Source: Shewanella benthica (GTDB lineage Bacteria; Pseudomonadota; Gammaproteobacteria; Enterobacterales; Shewanellaceae). Taken from it: a stretch of DNA of 64,000 bases. The first letter of the stretch is position 1. Every line of letters starts with the position of its first letter. The stretch is from assembly GCA_023284085.1 (NCBI GenBank), contig JAKVHY010000007.1, positions 62,001 to 126,000 of the forward strand, read 5' to 3'. Below the pieces are notes generated by a model. It made no database searches. It was not told the DNA's origin and saw only the letters and a list, made by a program, of their open reading frames with translations. The position numbers and the translations under genes were made by a program. This document shows, piece by piece, positions 45,730 to 56,700 of the stretch.

Positions 45730-46515
45730 TTGACTCAAATTATAAAACGTAATAACTGGGCAATATGGCGTGACGTCATATTTGCTCTTTTTGTGCGAGA
45801 AATTAGAACTGGCTTTAATGATAAGTTTGGTCTTGCTTGGTCAATAGTGAACCCTGTAGCCTTTATTTTTATACTCTCCTATATGAGAGGAAGAATGGAT
45901 GGCGGTGAAACTCATACCGTACCAACATTTGTTTTTATGATGTACGGTATGTTGCTAATTCAATTCTTTCTTGAAGTAATGAGTGGTGTATCAGGTTCGA
46001 TTAATAAAAATAAACCCTTGTTTGCCTTTAGACAAGTTCAGCCCATTAGTAGTATGCTAGCAGTATCACTATTTCAAACCTTGGTTAAGCTGTTCGTTTT
46101 TGTTGTTATTTTGGTCATCATGTACTTTCTTAAAATGGAGGTGGTTATCGCAGATCCTATAAGACTGATGATTAATTTTTTTTTGGTAGGCTTACTTGGT
46201 TTTTCTTTAGGGGGAATGTTTGCGATTGCTATCTGTTTCGTCCCTGAATTTAAAAAAATACAATCAATGCTTACCAGGCCGCTATTTTTTATCTCTGCAG
46301 TGTTCTTTTCATTGCAAGATATTCCTGCCGAGCATAGGTACTTATTTGATTGGAATCCCATACTACATGCAATAGAGCTATCACGATATGCAGCATATCC
46401 TTCATATGGCTCTGTTGGTGTGAGTGAATCTTATTTAATTGAATCCACAATTGTTTTGACATTTTTCTCATTAGCCTGCTATTACAGTTTCTGGAAACAG
46501 GCTATCAGTCGCTAA
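45730..46515 (+). CDS. kpsM: ABC-2 polysaccharide export permease KpsM
   Basis: The 261-residue integral membrane protein has about six helices and the ABC-2 pattern of capsule permeases (FKREIRTGF-like FVREIRTGFNDKFGLAWSIV). Its partner ATPase follows after 14 bases. The start is TTG 45730, supported by AGGTG five bases before. KpsM, BexB and CtrC belong to this family. Confidence 0.9.
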   Translation: MTQIIKRNNWAIWRDVIFALFVREIRTGFNDKFGLAWSIVNPVAFIFILSYMRGRMDGGETHTVPTFVFMMYGMLLIQFFLEVMSGVSGSINKNKPLFAFRQVQPISSMLAVSLFQTLVKLFVFVVILVIMYFLKMEVVIADPIRLMINFFLVGLLGFSLGGMFAIAICFVPEFKKIQSMLTRPLFFISAVFFSLQDIPAEHRYLFDWNPILHAIELSRYAAYPSYGSVGVSESYLIESTIVLTFFSLACYYSFWKQAISR

Positions 46516-46538
46516 ACAATATTTCTGATGTGATAATT

Positions 46539-47189
46539 ATGATCAAGCTGAATAACATTACAAAATATTATCCGTCAAAGTTAGGTAATCAGTATATTTT
46601 TAAAGATCTTAGCTTTGAAATCCCCTCGGGTCATAACATTGCCATTTTAGGTTCCAATGGTGCGGGTAAATCGACACTGTTCAGGTTATTAGCGGGTAGT
46701 GAATACCCTAATAAAGGCAGTGTCGAAACAGATCTGAATCTATCTTGGCCTGTCGCACTAACAACCGGAATACATGGGCAGATGACGGGCAGTGAAAATG
46801 CGCGATTTATTGGCATGATCAATGGCGTGGCGGACCTCAATCTATATGAAAAAAGAGTCCGTACCTTTGCCCAATTAGGCGCCAAATTTGACCTGCCAGT
46901 AAATACCTATTCGAGTGGTATGAAACCGAGACTAGCCTTTGCTTGCTCTATGGGAATCGATTTCGATGTGTATTTGATTGATGAAGTGACGTCAGTTGGA
47001 GATGCTAAATTTAGACAAAAAACAAAACAAGCGCTTACTGCTAAAAGCAATAATGCCAATGTTATTATGATCAGTCATGAGATGGATGAATTAAGACATT
47101 TCTGTGACAGCGCTATCGTACTGCATAAAGGCCAACTGACATTTTACAATGACCTAGAGCAAGGCATTAAACATTACCAGGCGTTATAA
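46539..47189 (+). CDS. kpsT: ABC polysaccharide export ATPase KpsT
   Basis: Walker A GSNGAGKST is at residues 38-46, the signature region is YSSGMKPRLAFA and Walker B FDVYLIDEV. The protein has 216 residues and lacks the extra C-terminal carbohydrate-binding domain of O-antigen Wzt proteins, which points to a capsule-type exporter (KpsT, CtrD). ATG 46539 gives the usual MIKLNNITKYY start; GTG 46530 would add three residues. kpsE follows after 2 bases. Confidence 0.92.
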   Translation: MIKLNNITKYYPSKLGNQYIFKDLSFEIPSGHNIAILGSNGAGKSTLFRLLAGSEYPNKGSVETDLNLSWPVALTTGIHGQMTGSENARFIGMINGVADLNLYEKRVRTFAQLGAKFDLPVNTYSSGMKPRLAFACSMGIDFDVYLIDEVTSVGDAKFRQKTKQALTAKSNNANVIMISHEMDELRHFCDSAIVLHKGQLTFYNDLEQGIKHYQAL

Positions 47190-47191
47190 AT

Positions 47192-48643
47192 ATGACACAG
47201 AGTGCTGTGAATAAAGTAGAAGTTAGATTTAACCAACTCAAACAAAAGACACAACAGAAAGAGTGGAATAGCGTTGAAAAACTGATCCTGATTTCCAATA
47301 ATTTAAAGAAAGAGGATATTGCTCTGGCAAGACGAGTATTACAAAGGGCGATTGTTTTAAAACCTAATAATCCTAAAGTCAAAGCGGCTTTGGCCGATTT
47401 TTCTTCAGAGCTTTCTGTAGTTCAAGATAGTGTAATGAAAAGCTCCTCAACTGAACAAGTAGACTGGAAACAAAGTAAGTTTTTAGTCATTAAGAATGCA
47501 GTAGATAAAGGGCTTGGGAATAAAACTGTCCAAAAAGCCAAGCAGCCCTGGGTACTGTTTTTATTAGTACCCTTTCTCATTTTTGCTTTTTATCAAACTG
47601 TGTGGGCAAGCCCAAGGTTTGAGAGTCGAGCGCAATTAATCGTGCAGCAGCCCGATGGTATGGCAACCATGGATGCTTCGATGGCCTTGTTGAGCGGTTT
47701 AGGCGTGAGTTCACCGGCCTCTGCCGATTTAGAGTTGGTTAAGGCCTACCTGTATTCTCAAGACATGATTGACTATCTGCAGCGCGAGTTAGACATGGTG
47801 ACGCATTATAATAGTTATGATGTTGACTATTTCTCACGACTTCACGATGAAGCCTCTCAAGAGGACCTGTTTAGTTACTATGAACAGCATGTCAAAGTCG
47901 AAATTGATGAAAAGTCCTCAGTGATCACTTTCTATGTACAGGCATACAATAGTGAGTTCGCGCATAAATTAAATCGCTTATTAGTCGAAAGATCAGAATG
48001 GTACATCAATTCTATTGGCCATCAACTTGCTGATGCTCAACTGAAATTTATTAAGAATGAACATGAACTGGTGGAGGTCAGATTAGAAGGTGCTAAATCC
48101 AACCTGTTAAACTTTCAACAGCATTATAACCTTCTTGATCCAGAAGCCGAAGGGGCTGCATTTCAGCAGATCACCTATAAACTAGAAGGGCAAGTTGCTA
48201 GCATGCAAGCAGAGCTTAAAACGCTGTTGGCTGTCATGACCGAAACTGCGCCTCAGGTGTTATTGTTAAAAATGCAGATAACTGCACTGCAACAGCAGCT
48301 AGAATTAGAGCGTGAAAGACTATCACTACAACAAAACCGCAGTGAACAAGTCCAAACCGGTGAACCAGGCTCTATCAGCGAAGTGCTAGCAAAGTACACT
48401 GATTACAAAATAGCGTTAGAGCTAGCGTTACAAGCATATACCTCATCACAAATTTCACTTGAAAAAGCACGTATAGAAGCATACCGACAGCTTAAGTATT
48501 TAATTGTGCTTGAGTCACCCACTCAGCCACAAGATAACCAATACCCAGATGTGTTTTACAACCTGTCTTTATTTGCTGCAATTTCGCTGATGTTGTTTGG
48601 TATCGGTAAGATTATTATCGCAACAGTGCGTGAACTTAATTAA
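47192..48643 (+). CDS. kpsE: KpsE-like inner-membrane export protein with N-terminal extension
   Basis: This is a polysaccharide co-polymerase type protein that bridges the KpsMT transporter and the KpsD part. Two membrane helices (about 119-137 and 455-476) enclose a periplasmic region with long coiled coils (about 265-430). Before the first helix is an extension of about 115 residues with a helical, TPR-like look (DIALARRVLQRAIVLKPNNP). Usual KpsE/CtrB proteins are about 380 residues and start close to the membrane helix; this one has 483. Confidence 0.85.
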   Translation: MTQSAVNKVEVRFNQLKQKTQQKEWNSVEKLILISNNLKKEDIALARRVLQRAIVLKPNNPKVKAALADFSSELSVVQDSVMKSSSTEQVDWKQSKFLVIKNAVDKGLGNKTVQKAKQPWVLFLLVPFLIFAFYQTVWASPRFESRAQLIVQQPDGMATMDASMALLSGLGVSSPASADLELVKAYLYSQDMIDYLQRELDMVTHYNSYDVDYFSRLHDEASQEDLFSYYEQHVKVEIDEKSSVITFYVQAYNSEFAHKLNRLLVERSEWYINSIGHQLADAQLKFIKNEHELVEVRLEGAKSNLLNFQQHYNLLDPEAEGAAFQQITYKLEGQVASMQAELKTLLAVMTETAPQVLLLKMQITALQQQLELERERLSLQQNRSEQVQTGEPGSISEVLAKYTDYKIALELALQAYTSSQISLEKARIEAYRQLKYLIVLESPTQPQDNQYPDVFYNLSLFAAISLMLFGIGKIIIATVRELN

Positions 48644-48711
48644 TAATAAACCGACAGAACATGAAGTTTTAAAGCATTCATAAATATTAGAAAAGTATCA
48701 TTGGAAATATA

Positions 48712-49623
48712 ATGAACAATATAGAAAAAGAAACAGTAACAACTCAGTATAAAGGAATTGTGTTGGCCGGCGGTTCTGGCACACGTCTTTATCCATTAAC
48801 CAAAGTCGTCAGTAAGCAATTGATGCCAATCTATGATAAACCGATGATCTTCTATCCAATATCAACTTTAATGATCGCAGGTATAAAAGAAATTTTAATC
48901 ATAGCGACTCCACAAGAACTTCCTCGTTTTAAAGAGCTGTTAGGCGATGGCAGTGATTGGGGGATCACATTTGAGTATGTAGCACAGCCGAGTCCTGATG
49001 GATTAGCGCAAGCATTTATATTGGCTGAGCAATTCTTAAATGGCGCACCTGCAGCGCTAGTATTAGGTGATAACCTGTTTTATGGTCACGACCTTTCTAC
49101 GTCGCTACGCAGAGCCGCTTCTAAGCAAGATGGGGCGACGGTATTTGGTTATCATGTTGCCAATCCGACAGCGTATGGTGTAGTAGAGTTTGATATCGAT
49201 GGAAATGTTAAATCAATCGAAGAGAAACCCGTTACGCCTAAGTCAAATTACGCTGTTCCAGGTCTATACTTTTTTGATAAACGTGTTGTTGAATATGCAA
49301 AAAATGTCAAGCCATCTGCAAGAGGTGAGTTAGAGATCACTGATGTGATAGAGCAATACTTGCAAGCAGACAAGCTCAAAGTTGAAATCATGGGGCGTGG
49401 TACGGCTTGGCTTGATACAGGGACTCATGACAGTCTTTTACAAGCGGCAACGTTTATCGAGACAATAGAAAAGCGTCAAGGGCTAAAAGTATGTTGCCCT
49501 GAAGAGATAGCGTATCGAATGGGCTTTATTAATGAAGGCCAGCTTCGAGATCTTGCTATGCCACTTAAAAAGAGCGGATATGGTCAATACTTGCTAAACA
49601 TGTTAGAGCAAAAAGTATTTTAA
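48712..49623 (+). CDS. rfbA: Glucose-1-phosphate thymidylyltransferase RfbA
   Basis: RfbA (RmlA) makes dTDP-glucose, the first step to dTDP-L-rhamnose and related sugars. The signature [13 protein letters not shown], the lysine in [12 protein letters not shown] and the Mg site near VLGDNLFYG are present. The product has 303 residues, a normal length, with a short N-terminal extension. It heads the group rfbA-rfbC-rfbD-rfbB. Confidence 0.96.
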   Translation: MNNIEKETVTTQYKGIVLAGGSGTRLYPLTKVVSKQLMPIYDKPMIFYPISTLMIAGIKEILIIATPQELPRFKELLGDGSDWGITFEYVAQPSPDGLAQAFILAEQFLNGAPAALVLGDNLFYGHDLSTSLRRAASKQDGATVFGYHVANPTAYGVVEFDIDGNVKSIEEKPVTPKSNYAVPGLYFFDKRVVEYAKNVKPSARGELEITDVIEQYLQADKLKVEIMGRGTAWLDTGTHDSLLQAATFIETIEKRQGLKVCCPEEIAYRMGFINEGQLRDLAMPLKKSGYGQYLLNMLEQKVF

Positions 49624-49647
49624 TTAATTATAAGAGTCCTGCAGCAT

Positions 49648-50193
49648 ATGAAGTTTATAGATACAGCAATACCAGATGTAAAAATAATTGAGCCACAAGT
49701 CTTTGGTGATGAACGTGGTTTTTTTATGGAAACATTTAGGGCCAGTTTATTTAACGAAAACTGTGCTGAACGTGAATTTGTGCAAGAGAATCACAGTAAA
49801 TCAACTCACGGTATTCTGCGTGGACTGCATTTTCAGACAGAGAACACCCAAGGAAAGCTGGTTAGAATCACTAGCGGTGAAGTTTACGACGTTGCAGTGG
49901 ACTTAAGAGAAAGTTCTGCAACTTTTGGCCAATGGGTTGGCGTAGTATTGTCAGCAGAAAATAAACGTCAACTTTGGGTGCCAGAAGGTTTTGCTCATGG
50001 CTTTTATGTGATGAGTCAAGAAGCTGAGTTTGTGTATAAATGTACCGACATATATAACCCGAAATCAGAAGTGTCGATTAAGTGGAATGATCCTCACCTT
50101 AAAATTGATTGGCCTTTAGTTGATGGGAAATTGCCTTCTTTATCAGAAAAAGATCAACAGGGTTTAGCATTTGAACAAGCGCCTAAATTCTAG
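49648..50193 (+). CDS. rfbC: dTDP-4-dehydrorhamnose 3,5-epimerase RfbC
   Basis: RfbC (RmlC) epimerises C3 and C5 of dTDP-4-keto-6-deoxyglucose. The cupin with GILRGLHFQ (catalytic His) and the VAVDLRESSATFGQWVG segment are complete, and WVPEGFAHGFYV follows. At 181 residues the length is normal. It comes before rfbD after a 100-base gap. Confidence 0.96.
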   Translation: MKFIDTAIPDVKIIEPQVFGDERGFFMETFRASLFNENCAEREFVQENHSKSTHGILRGLHFQTENTQGKLVRITSGEVYDVAVDLRESSATFGQWVGVVLSAENKRQLWVPEGFAHGFYVMSQEAEFVYKCTDIYNPKSEVSIKWNDPHLKIDWPLVDGKLPSLSEKDQQGLAFEQAPKF

Positions 50194-50293
50194 TCGGAAT
50201 ACCAGCTTCTCATTTTTTGGTGAGTTGCAAACAATATCATTTTTATCGCTTTATTATTAAAATAAATAGCGGTCTGATTCAGTTAAGGTTTTT

Positions 50294-51187
50294 ATGAAAG
50301 TTTTAGTTACAGGCCGCGGTGGCCAACTCGCTTGGGAGCTTGAGCAAACAGCCCCTGACAATGTCGATTTAGTTAGTTTTAACGCTAAAGAGCTAGATAT
50401 CAGTAATCAGGGTAGAGTCAATGAAGTGTTGATGGCACAGTCACCCGATTTGGTCATTAACGCCGCGGCTTATACTGCGGTAGATAAAGCTGAAACCGAT
50501 CAACAAACGGCTTATGCTGTCAACGATCTTGGTAGTGAATATCTAGCTTCTGCCTGCAAGCAAATAGGGGCTAAGTTGATTCATGTATCAACAGACTTTG
50601 TTTTCGATGGTACTAAAACACAGCCATATCAAACGAGTGATACACCTAACCCTATTAACGTCTATGGTGCATCTAAGTTAGCGGGCGATATTAAAATTAA
50701 TGATATTTTGGCCGATCAGGCAACAATTATTCGCACAGCCTGGGTTTATTCTGCCAATGGTAATAACTTTGTTAAAACCATGCTGAGGTTGATGGCTGAA
50801 AAAGATCAACTTGGCATCGTTTATGATCAGGTTGGTACACCGACTTGGGCAAAAGGCCTAGCTCAAATGATCTGGTCATTGGCTGAAACCACAGATATTG
50901 AGCCTCAAAAGGAGTCTTTGCTTCTTCATTGGACTGATGCCGGAGTCGCATCTTGGTATGATTTCGCCGTAGCCATACAGGAACTTGCTATTGAGAAAGG
51001 CCTACTTAAGCGAGCTATTCCGATCTCTGCAATACCTGCGTCAAATTATCCTACACCAGCAGCCAGACCCAGTTTTAGTGTCATAGATAAGAAGTCTGCC
51101 GAAATCGCTAGTGGTCTGAACACCGTGCACTGGCGTCAGCAGTTAAGTCAAATGTTAGATCAATATAAAGAGCTAGATAAAAAGTAA
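50294..51187 (+). CDS. rfbD: dTDP-4-dehydrorhamnose reductase RfbD
   Basis: RfbD (RmlD) reduces the 4-keto group to give dTDP-L-rhamnose. The dinucleotide site GRGGQLAWEL, HVSTDFVFDG and the catalytic YGASKLAGD are present in 297 residues. rfbB follows at about 56 bases. Confidence 0.96.
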   Translation: MKVLVTGRGGQLAWELEQTAPDNVDLVSFNAKELDISNQGRVNEVLMAQSPDLVINAAAYTAVDKAETDQQTAYAVNDLGSEYLASACKQIGAKLIHVSTDFVFDGTKTQPYQTSDTPNPINVYGASKLAGDIKINDILADQATIIRTAWVYSANGNNFVKTMLRLMAEKDQLGIVYDQVGTPTWAKGLAQMIWSLAETTDIEPQKESLLLHWTDAGVASWYDFAVAIQELAIEKGLLKRAIPISAIPASNYPTPAARPSFSVIDKKSAEIASGLNTVHWRQQLSQMLDQYKELDKK

Positions 51188-51243
51188 GCCTGTTGAATGG
51201 TAAAATTTCACATATATTCCTCTATCAGAGTCAGATTAAGCAT

Positions 51244-52350
51244 ATGAACAATAAAAAACTACTTGTAACAGGCGGCGCAGGCTTCATTGGCGCAAATTTC
51301 GTACACTATTGGTTAGCAAATAATCCTAACGATACAGTCATAGTGTTAGATGCTTTAACTTATGCGGGTAACAAAGCAAACCTAGACCCGGTTAGTGAAA
51401 ACCCTAATTTCACCTTTGTTCACGGTAATATTTGTGACACACCTCTAGTAGAGCAACTGTTAAAAGAACATGCTTTAACGACCATCGTACATTTTGCTGC
51501 TGAGTCTCATGTGGACCGTTCAATCACTGGTCCTGATGCGTTCATCGAAACCAATATTTTGGGAACTTATAGCCTTTTAAAAGCGGCGAAAAAAGTGTGG
51601 ATTGATGAGCCTGTATCCAAGGGCGAACAAGCCACTGAACATAGATTTCATCATGTTAGCACGGATGAAGTTTATGGAACTCTCAGTGCGACAGATCCTG
51701 CTTTTACCGAAGAAACGGCTTATGCGCCAAATTCTCCATACTCGGCCAGTAAGGCGGCATCTGATCACTTAGTGCGCGCTTATCATCATACTTACGGCTT
51801 GCAGGTGACGACCTCAAACTGCTCTAACAACTACGGGCCGTACCATTTTCCAGAGAAATTGATCCCGCTCATCGTCACTAATATCCTTAATGATAAACCA
51901 TTACCCGTATATGGTGATGGTCAACAAATCCGTGATTGGCTCTATGTTGAAGATCATGCTCGTGGTATTGAACTTGTGCTCAAAAAAGGCCGGGTAGGCG
52001 AGAACTACAACATTGGTGGTAATAACGAGTGGGCGAATATCGATATCGTCAACCTAGTCTGTAAGCAAATGAATGAGAAGTTTGAAGCAAACCCCAATTT
52101 AGCCAATAAATATCCTGAAGCCGTTAAAGTTATTGCGGGTAAGTCAGCTGAATTAATTACTTATGTACAAGATCGTGCCGGCCACGATAGACGCTATGCA
52201 ATCGATGCAACTAAAACTAATAATGAATTGGGCTATGTTCCAGTTGAATCGTTTGAAACGGGTTTTGCCAAAACATTAGATTGGTATTTGGCTAATGATG
52301 ACTGGTGGAAATCAGTGTTGAGTGGCGATTATCAAGATGTGCTTAGATAG
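51244..52350 (+). CDS. rfbB: dTDP-glucose 4,6-dehydratase RfbB
   Basis: RfbB (RmlB) converts dTDP-glucose to the 4-keto-6-deoxy intermediate. Family motifs are [47 protein letters not shown] and [18 protein letters not shown] 51244 is the family start; an in-frame TTG at 51193 would add 17 residues and is not supported. The length is 368. The order A-C-D-B differs from the common B-D-A-C. A small CTAG repeat (GGAACTAGGAA) lies between this gene and manC. Confidence 0.95.
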   Translation: MNNKKLLVTGGAGFIGANFVHYWLANNPNDTVIVLDALTYAGNKANLDPVSENPNFTFVHGNICDTPLVEQLLKEHALTTIVHFAAESHVDRSITGPDAFIETNILGTYSLLKAAKKVWIDEPVSKGEQATEHRFHHVSTDEVYGTLSATDPAFTEETAYAPNSPYSASKAASDHLVRAYHHTYGLQVTTSNCSNNYGPYHFPEKLIPLIVTNILNDKPLPVYGDGQQIRDWLYVEDHARGIELVLKKGRVGENYNIGGNNEWANIDIVNLVCKQMNEKFEANPNLANKYPEAVKVIAGKSAELITYVQDRAGHDRRYAIDATKTNNELGYVPVESFETGFAKTLDWYLANDDWWKSVLSGDYQDVLR

Positions 52351-52370
52351 TAGGAACTAGGAAGATAAAT

Positions 52371-53780
52371 ATGCAAATCGTACCTGTAATTATGGCTGGC
52401 GGCTCAGGAACACGCCTATGGCCATTAAGTCGTTCACTCTTTCCGAAGCAGTTTTTAGCGCTGGCCTCAAATGTGAGTATGTTACAGCAAACTATAGAGC
52501 GAACTGCTGGTCTACCTTGTGAAAAAACAGTGTTGTTATGTAATGAAGAACATCGTTTTTTAGTGGCTGAGCAGTTAAGGACGATTAACTATCAAGGCGC
52601 TCGTATCTTGCTTGAGCCTGCTGGACGAAACACTGCGCCAGCGATTGCTTTAGCGGCATTTGATATTGTCGCCAAGCAAAAAGACTCGTTAATGATGGTG
52701 ATGGCAGCGGATCATGTCATTAATGATCAATCAGCGTTTGAAAAATCGGTGCTTAATGCCGTTGAATTGGCACAACAAGGTAAGTTAGTCACCTTTGGCA
52801 TTGTACCTAATGCGCCAGAAACGGGTTATGGCTATATTAAGCGCGGTACAGAGTTACAAGATTCGGCCTATGCAGTGGATGCTTTTGTAGAGAAGCCAAA
52901 TTTAGAGACTGCACAAAGCTATTTAACCAGTGGAGAATACTACTGGAATAGTGGCATGTTTATGTTTAAAGCCAGCACGTACTTAGCGTCGTTAAGAGAG
53001 TTTGCGCCAGCTATTTATGAGGCATGTCAGCAAGCTTATAACGAAAAGTCGGAAGACTTAGACTTTATTCGAGCAGGCAAAGACGCCTTTTTAAGTTCAC
53101 CTGATGACTCTATTGACTATGCCATCATGGAGCACACTTCACAGGCTGTCGTAGTACCTATGGACGCAGGGTGGTGTGATTTAGGTTCCTGGTCAGCATT
53201 GTGGGAAATCGATCATAAAGATGACGCGCAAAACTCGACTCATGGCGATGTGATTTTGCATAATACAACCGGGTCATTAGTACGTGCGACGAGTCGATTG
53301 GTTACAACGATTGGGCTTGAAGATATCATCATTGTTGAAACTAAAGATGCGGTGTTGGTTGCTGCTAAAGATCAGGTTCAAGATGTCAAAGAGATAGTCA
53401 ATAAATTAAAGCAAGAAGATCGCAGTGAATTCAAGCATCATCGAGATGTTTATCGTCCTTGGGGTCATTATGATTCAATTGACTGTGGTGATCGGTACCA
53501 AGTTAAAAGGATCACTGTAAAACCAGGCGCTAAGTTGAGTGTACAGATGCATCATCACCGCGCCGAGCACTGGATTGTGGTTTCCGGAACAGCCAAAGTC
53601 ACTAATGGCGATAAAGAGGTTTTATTGACCGAAAACCAATCTACATATATCCCAGTTGGGGTGATCCATGCGCTAGAAAATCCAGGGAAAATTGACTTGG
53701 AACTTATTGAGGTTCAGTCAGGGAGCTATTTAGGTGAAGATGACATCGTCAGGTTTGCAGATAACTATGGAAGGGTTTAA
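52371..53780 (+). CDS. manC: Mannose-1-phosphate guanylyltransferase ManC
   Basis: ManC (CpsB, AlgA type) makes GDP-mannose and has a C-terminal mannose-6-phosphate isomerase cupin. The signature [13 protein letters not shown] with FPKQFL is at the start; [10 protein letters not shown] follows. The cupin begins near [20 protein letters not shown] with [10 protein letters not shown] as metal site. At 469 residues the protein is bifunctional by length. It supplies substrate to gmd together with the manB part of the next gene, three bases downstream. Confidence 0.95.
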   Translation: MQIVPVIMAGGSGTRLWPLSRSLFPKQFLALASNVSMLQQTIERTAGLPCEKTVLLCNEEHRFLVAEQLRTINYQGARILLEPAGRNTAPAIALAAFDIVAKQKDSLMMVMAADHVINDQSAFEKSVLNAVELAQQGKLVTFGIVPNAPETGYGYIKRGTELQDSAYAVDAFVEKPNLETAQSYLTSGEYYWNSGMFMFKASTYLASLREFAPAIYEACQQAYNEKSEDLDFIRAGKDAFLSSPDDSIDYAIMEHTSQAVVVPMDAGWCDLGSWSALWEIDHKDDAQNSTHGDVILHNTTGSLVRATSRLVTTIGLEDIIIVETKDAVLVAAKDQVQDVKEIVNKLKQEDRSEFKHHRDVYRPWGHYDSIDCGDRYQVKRITVKPGAKLSVQMHHHRAEHWIVVSGTAKVTNGDKEVLLTENQSTYIPVGVIHALENPGKIDLELIEVQSGSYLGEDDIVRFADNYGRV

Positions 53781-53783
53781 AGC

Positions 53784-56700
53784 GTGGATACCAAGGAACT
53801 AACTTGTTTTAAAGCATATGATATTCGAGGGCAACTCGGGACTGAGCTAAATGAAGAGATTGCTTACCGAATAGGTCGCGCCTACGCACTCGCTATAGCA
53901 CCTAAATTAGTGGTTGTTGGTGGAGATGCTCGTGAAACCAGTGAAGCTTTAAAGCTTGCTGTTGCAAATGGTCTTATGGATGGGGGTTGTGATGTAATAG
54001 ATATTGGCATGGTCGGTACCGAAGAGATCTATTTTGCTACTACTAATCTTAAAGCATGTGGTGGTATCGAAGTAACCGCTTCTCACAACCCAATTGACTA
54101 TAATGGCATGAAACTGGTTCGTGAAAATAGCAAACCGATCTCTGGTGATACTGGGCTTAACGAAATTAAGCAACTTGCCGAGAAGAACATTTGGCCTGAG
54201 GTGACTAACAAAGGCAAAATAGTTCAGCAATCAAATCTTAACGAGTACACCGATCACCTTTTAACTTATATTAAACCTGAAAATATTAAGCCTTTAAAAT
54301 TAGTCGTCAATTCGGGCAACGGTGCCGCAGGTCATGTCATCGATGTTTTAGAAGCAAAGTTTAATGAGCTTAATATTTCTATTGAGTTTATTAAAGTGCA
54401 CCATCAAGCAGATCATACTTTTCCTAATGGTATTCCTAATCCGCTACTACCTGAAAATCGTGCCGATACGGCTAATGCAGTGAAGATGCATAAGGCAGAT
54501 ATGGGTATTGCTTGGGATGGAGACTTTGACCGTTGCTTCTTGTTTGATGAAAATGGCGAGTTCATCGAAGGCTATTATATAGTAGGCCTGCTTGCTGAAG
54601 CTTTTTTAGTCAAACATCCAAATGAAAAAATTATTTTTGATCCTCGTGTATATTGGAATACGGTTGATATCATAAATGCGAATAATGGTATACCTGTGAT
54701 GTCAAAAACAGGTCATGCTTTTATTAAAGAGCGCATGCGTAAAGAAGATGCCATTTATGGTGGCGAAATGAGTGCTCACCATTACTTTAAAGAGTTTTCA
54801 TACTGTGACAGCGGTATGATCCCTTGGTTGTTAGTTGCTGAGTTGCTGAGTGTTAAAAACCAAACGCTATCATCGATGGTGAAAGACAGAATTGAAGCTT
54901 TTCCAAGCTCTGGTGAAATAAACCGAACCGTGAAAAATGCCGAGCATACTATTGCAATCATCGAACAGAAGTATGCGGCAATGGCAGGTGCTGTCACTGA
55001 CTATACAGACGGTGTTGGCATTGAGTTCCCTGAATGGCGTTTTAACTTGCGTAAGTCAAATACAGAACCCGTGATACGGCTCAATGTTGAGTCTAAAAGA
55101 GATTATTTAATCATGACAGAAAAAACCGAACAGTTACTGGCTGACGTGTCATCTAGTGATAGTCCTTCTGAGGATCACATCCAGCTTGCAATCCCAATCT
55201 TACATGGGAATATTGAAGTTATAAATGCTGGTGTATTAGAGGGCTGGGCTGCTTATAAAGACACTGATAAAGCTGTCAATTTAAAGGTTAAAGCGGGTGA
55301 CCGCATTATCGGTATTGGTATTGCGGATCAGTTTAGATCTGACTTAAAACAGAATGGCATACACGGCGGTTATCATAAGTTTACGATTCCATTGACAACC
55401 TTGAGCAATAACACCGATCAAAAATTAAAATTGGAATTGCTTAATGCTGAAACCAATCAAAGTGTACAACACCCTGAATTTTTATTAGAAATTATAGGGA
55501 AAAAGCTATCTGCGACAATTTTACGTGAACAAAATGGGCATATTTTAGTCGATGTTGAATCAGATAAAGCATTGGGTGATTTTGTTATAGAACTTTATCA
55601 TCAAGATAAGCTGATTGCCCACCAGCAGTTAACGTCAGATAAAGCCTCCCTGCGTGCACACATTCCTATGCCGATCAGCTTAATGGACGGTGGCACACAT
55701 CTATTGAAAGTGGGCGTGGTGGGCTACCCAGATATTTTGGCTATGGGGCTAATCACTGCGCAACCTATTCAAACACCTTGGCAGTATATTAAAGATAGCC
55801 ACCTTAAACCGGGCTTCATGTCGTTGCCTAAACAAGCCTCGCACCGTTATGAGTCGCTAGAATATCAGTTAGAGGCCATTTCAAGTGAAACGTCAAATTG
55901 CAGTGTGCAAAACCTTACCTTAGTACATAAGTTATTAGTTGAAGGCTATGAAGGGCGTGATAAATACCCTAAATTTAGTTTACCAAAATTCGACCAGCCT
56001 CGAGTATCGATTATTGTGCCTGCATACAATAAATTTGAGTTGACTTATCACTGCCTTGCTTCAATTGCGCTTTCATTTAATAAAACCAGTTATGAAGTGA
56101 TTCTAGCCGATGACTGCTCAACGGATGAAACTACTGAAGCTGAAAATATCATTGATAATCTGGTGATATCTCGTAACCCTGAAAATTTACGTTTCTTACG
56201 CAGTTGCAATCGAGCATCTGAAATCGCACAAGGCGAATTTATCATTATGCTTAATAATGATACTGAAGTAACGTCATTTTGGATTGATGAACTCATCAAT
56301 AAACTCGACTCAGATACCTGTATCGGTATGACAGGGTCAAAATTACTCAATCTCGATGGAAGTATGCAAGAAGCTGGCGGCATCGTTTGGGAAAATGGTC
56401 AGCCCTGGAATGTTGGCCGCGATCGTAATCCAATGACACCTGAGTTTAACTATGCACGGGAGGTTGATTATTTAACCGGTGCAGCTATGTGTATACGTAC
56501 TAAACTTTGGCAACAAGTCGGTCGCTTTAGTGAAGAATTAGTCCCTTGTTACTACGAAGATACCGATATTGCCTTCAAAGTGCGAGAGGCAGGCTTTAAG
56601 ACCGTTTATGTGCCTCATTCACAAGTTGTACATTTTGAAGGCCAAAGCCACGGTACGGATGTCACCAAAGGTCTAAAGCGTTATCAAGTGATTAATGAGC

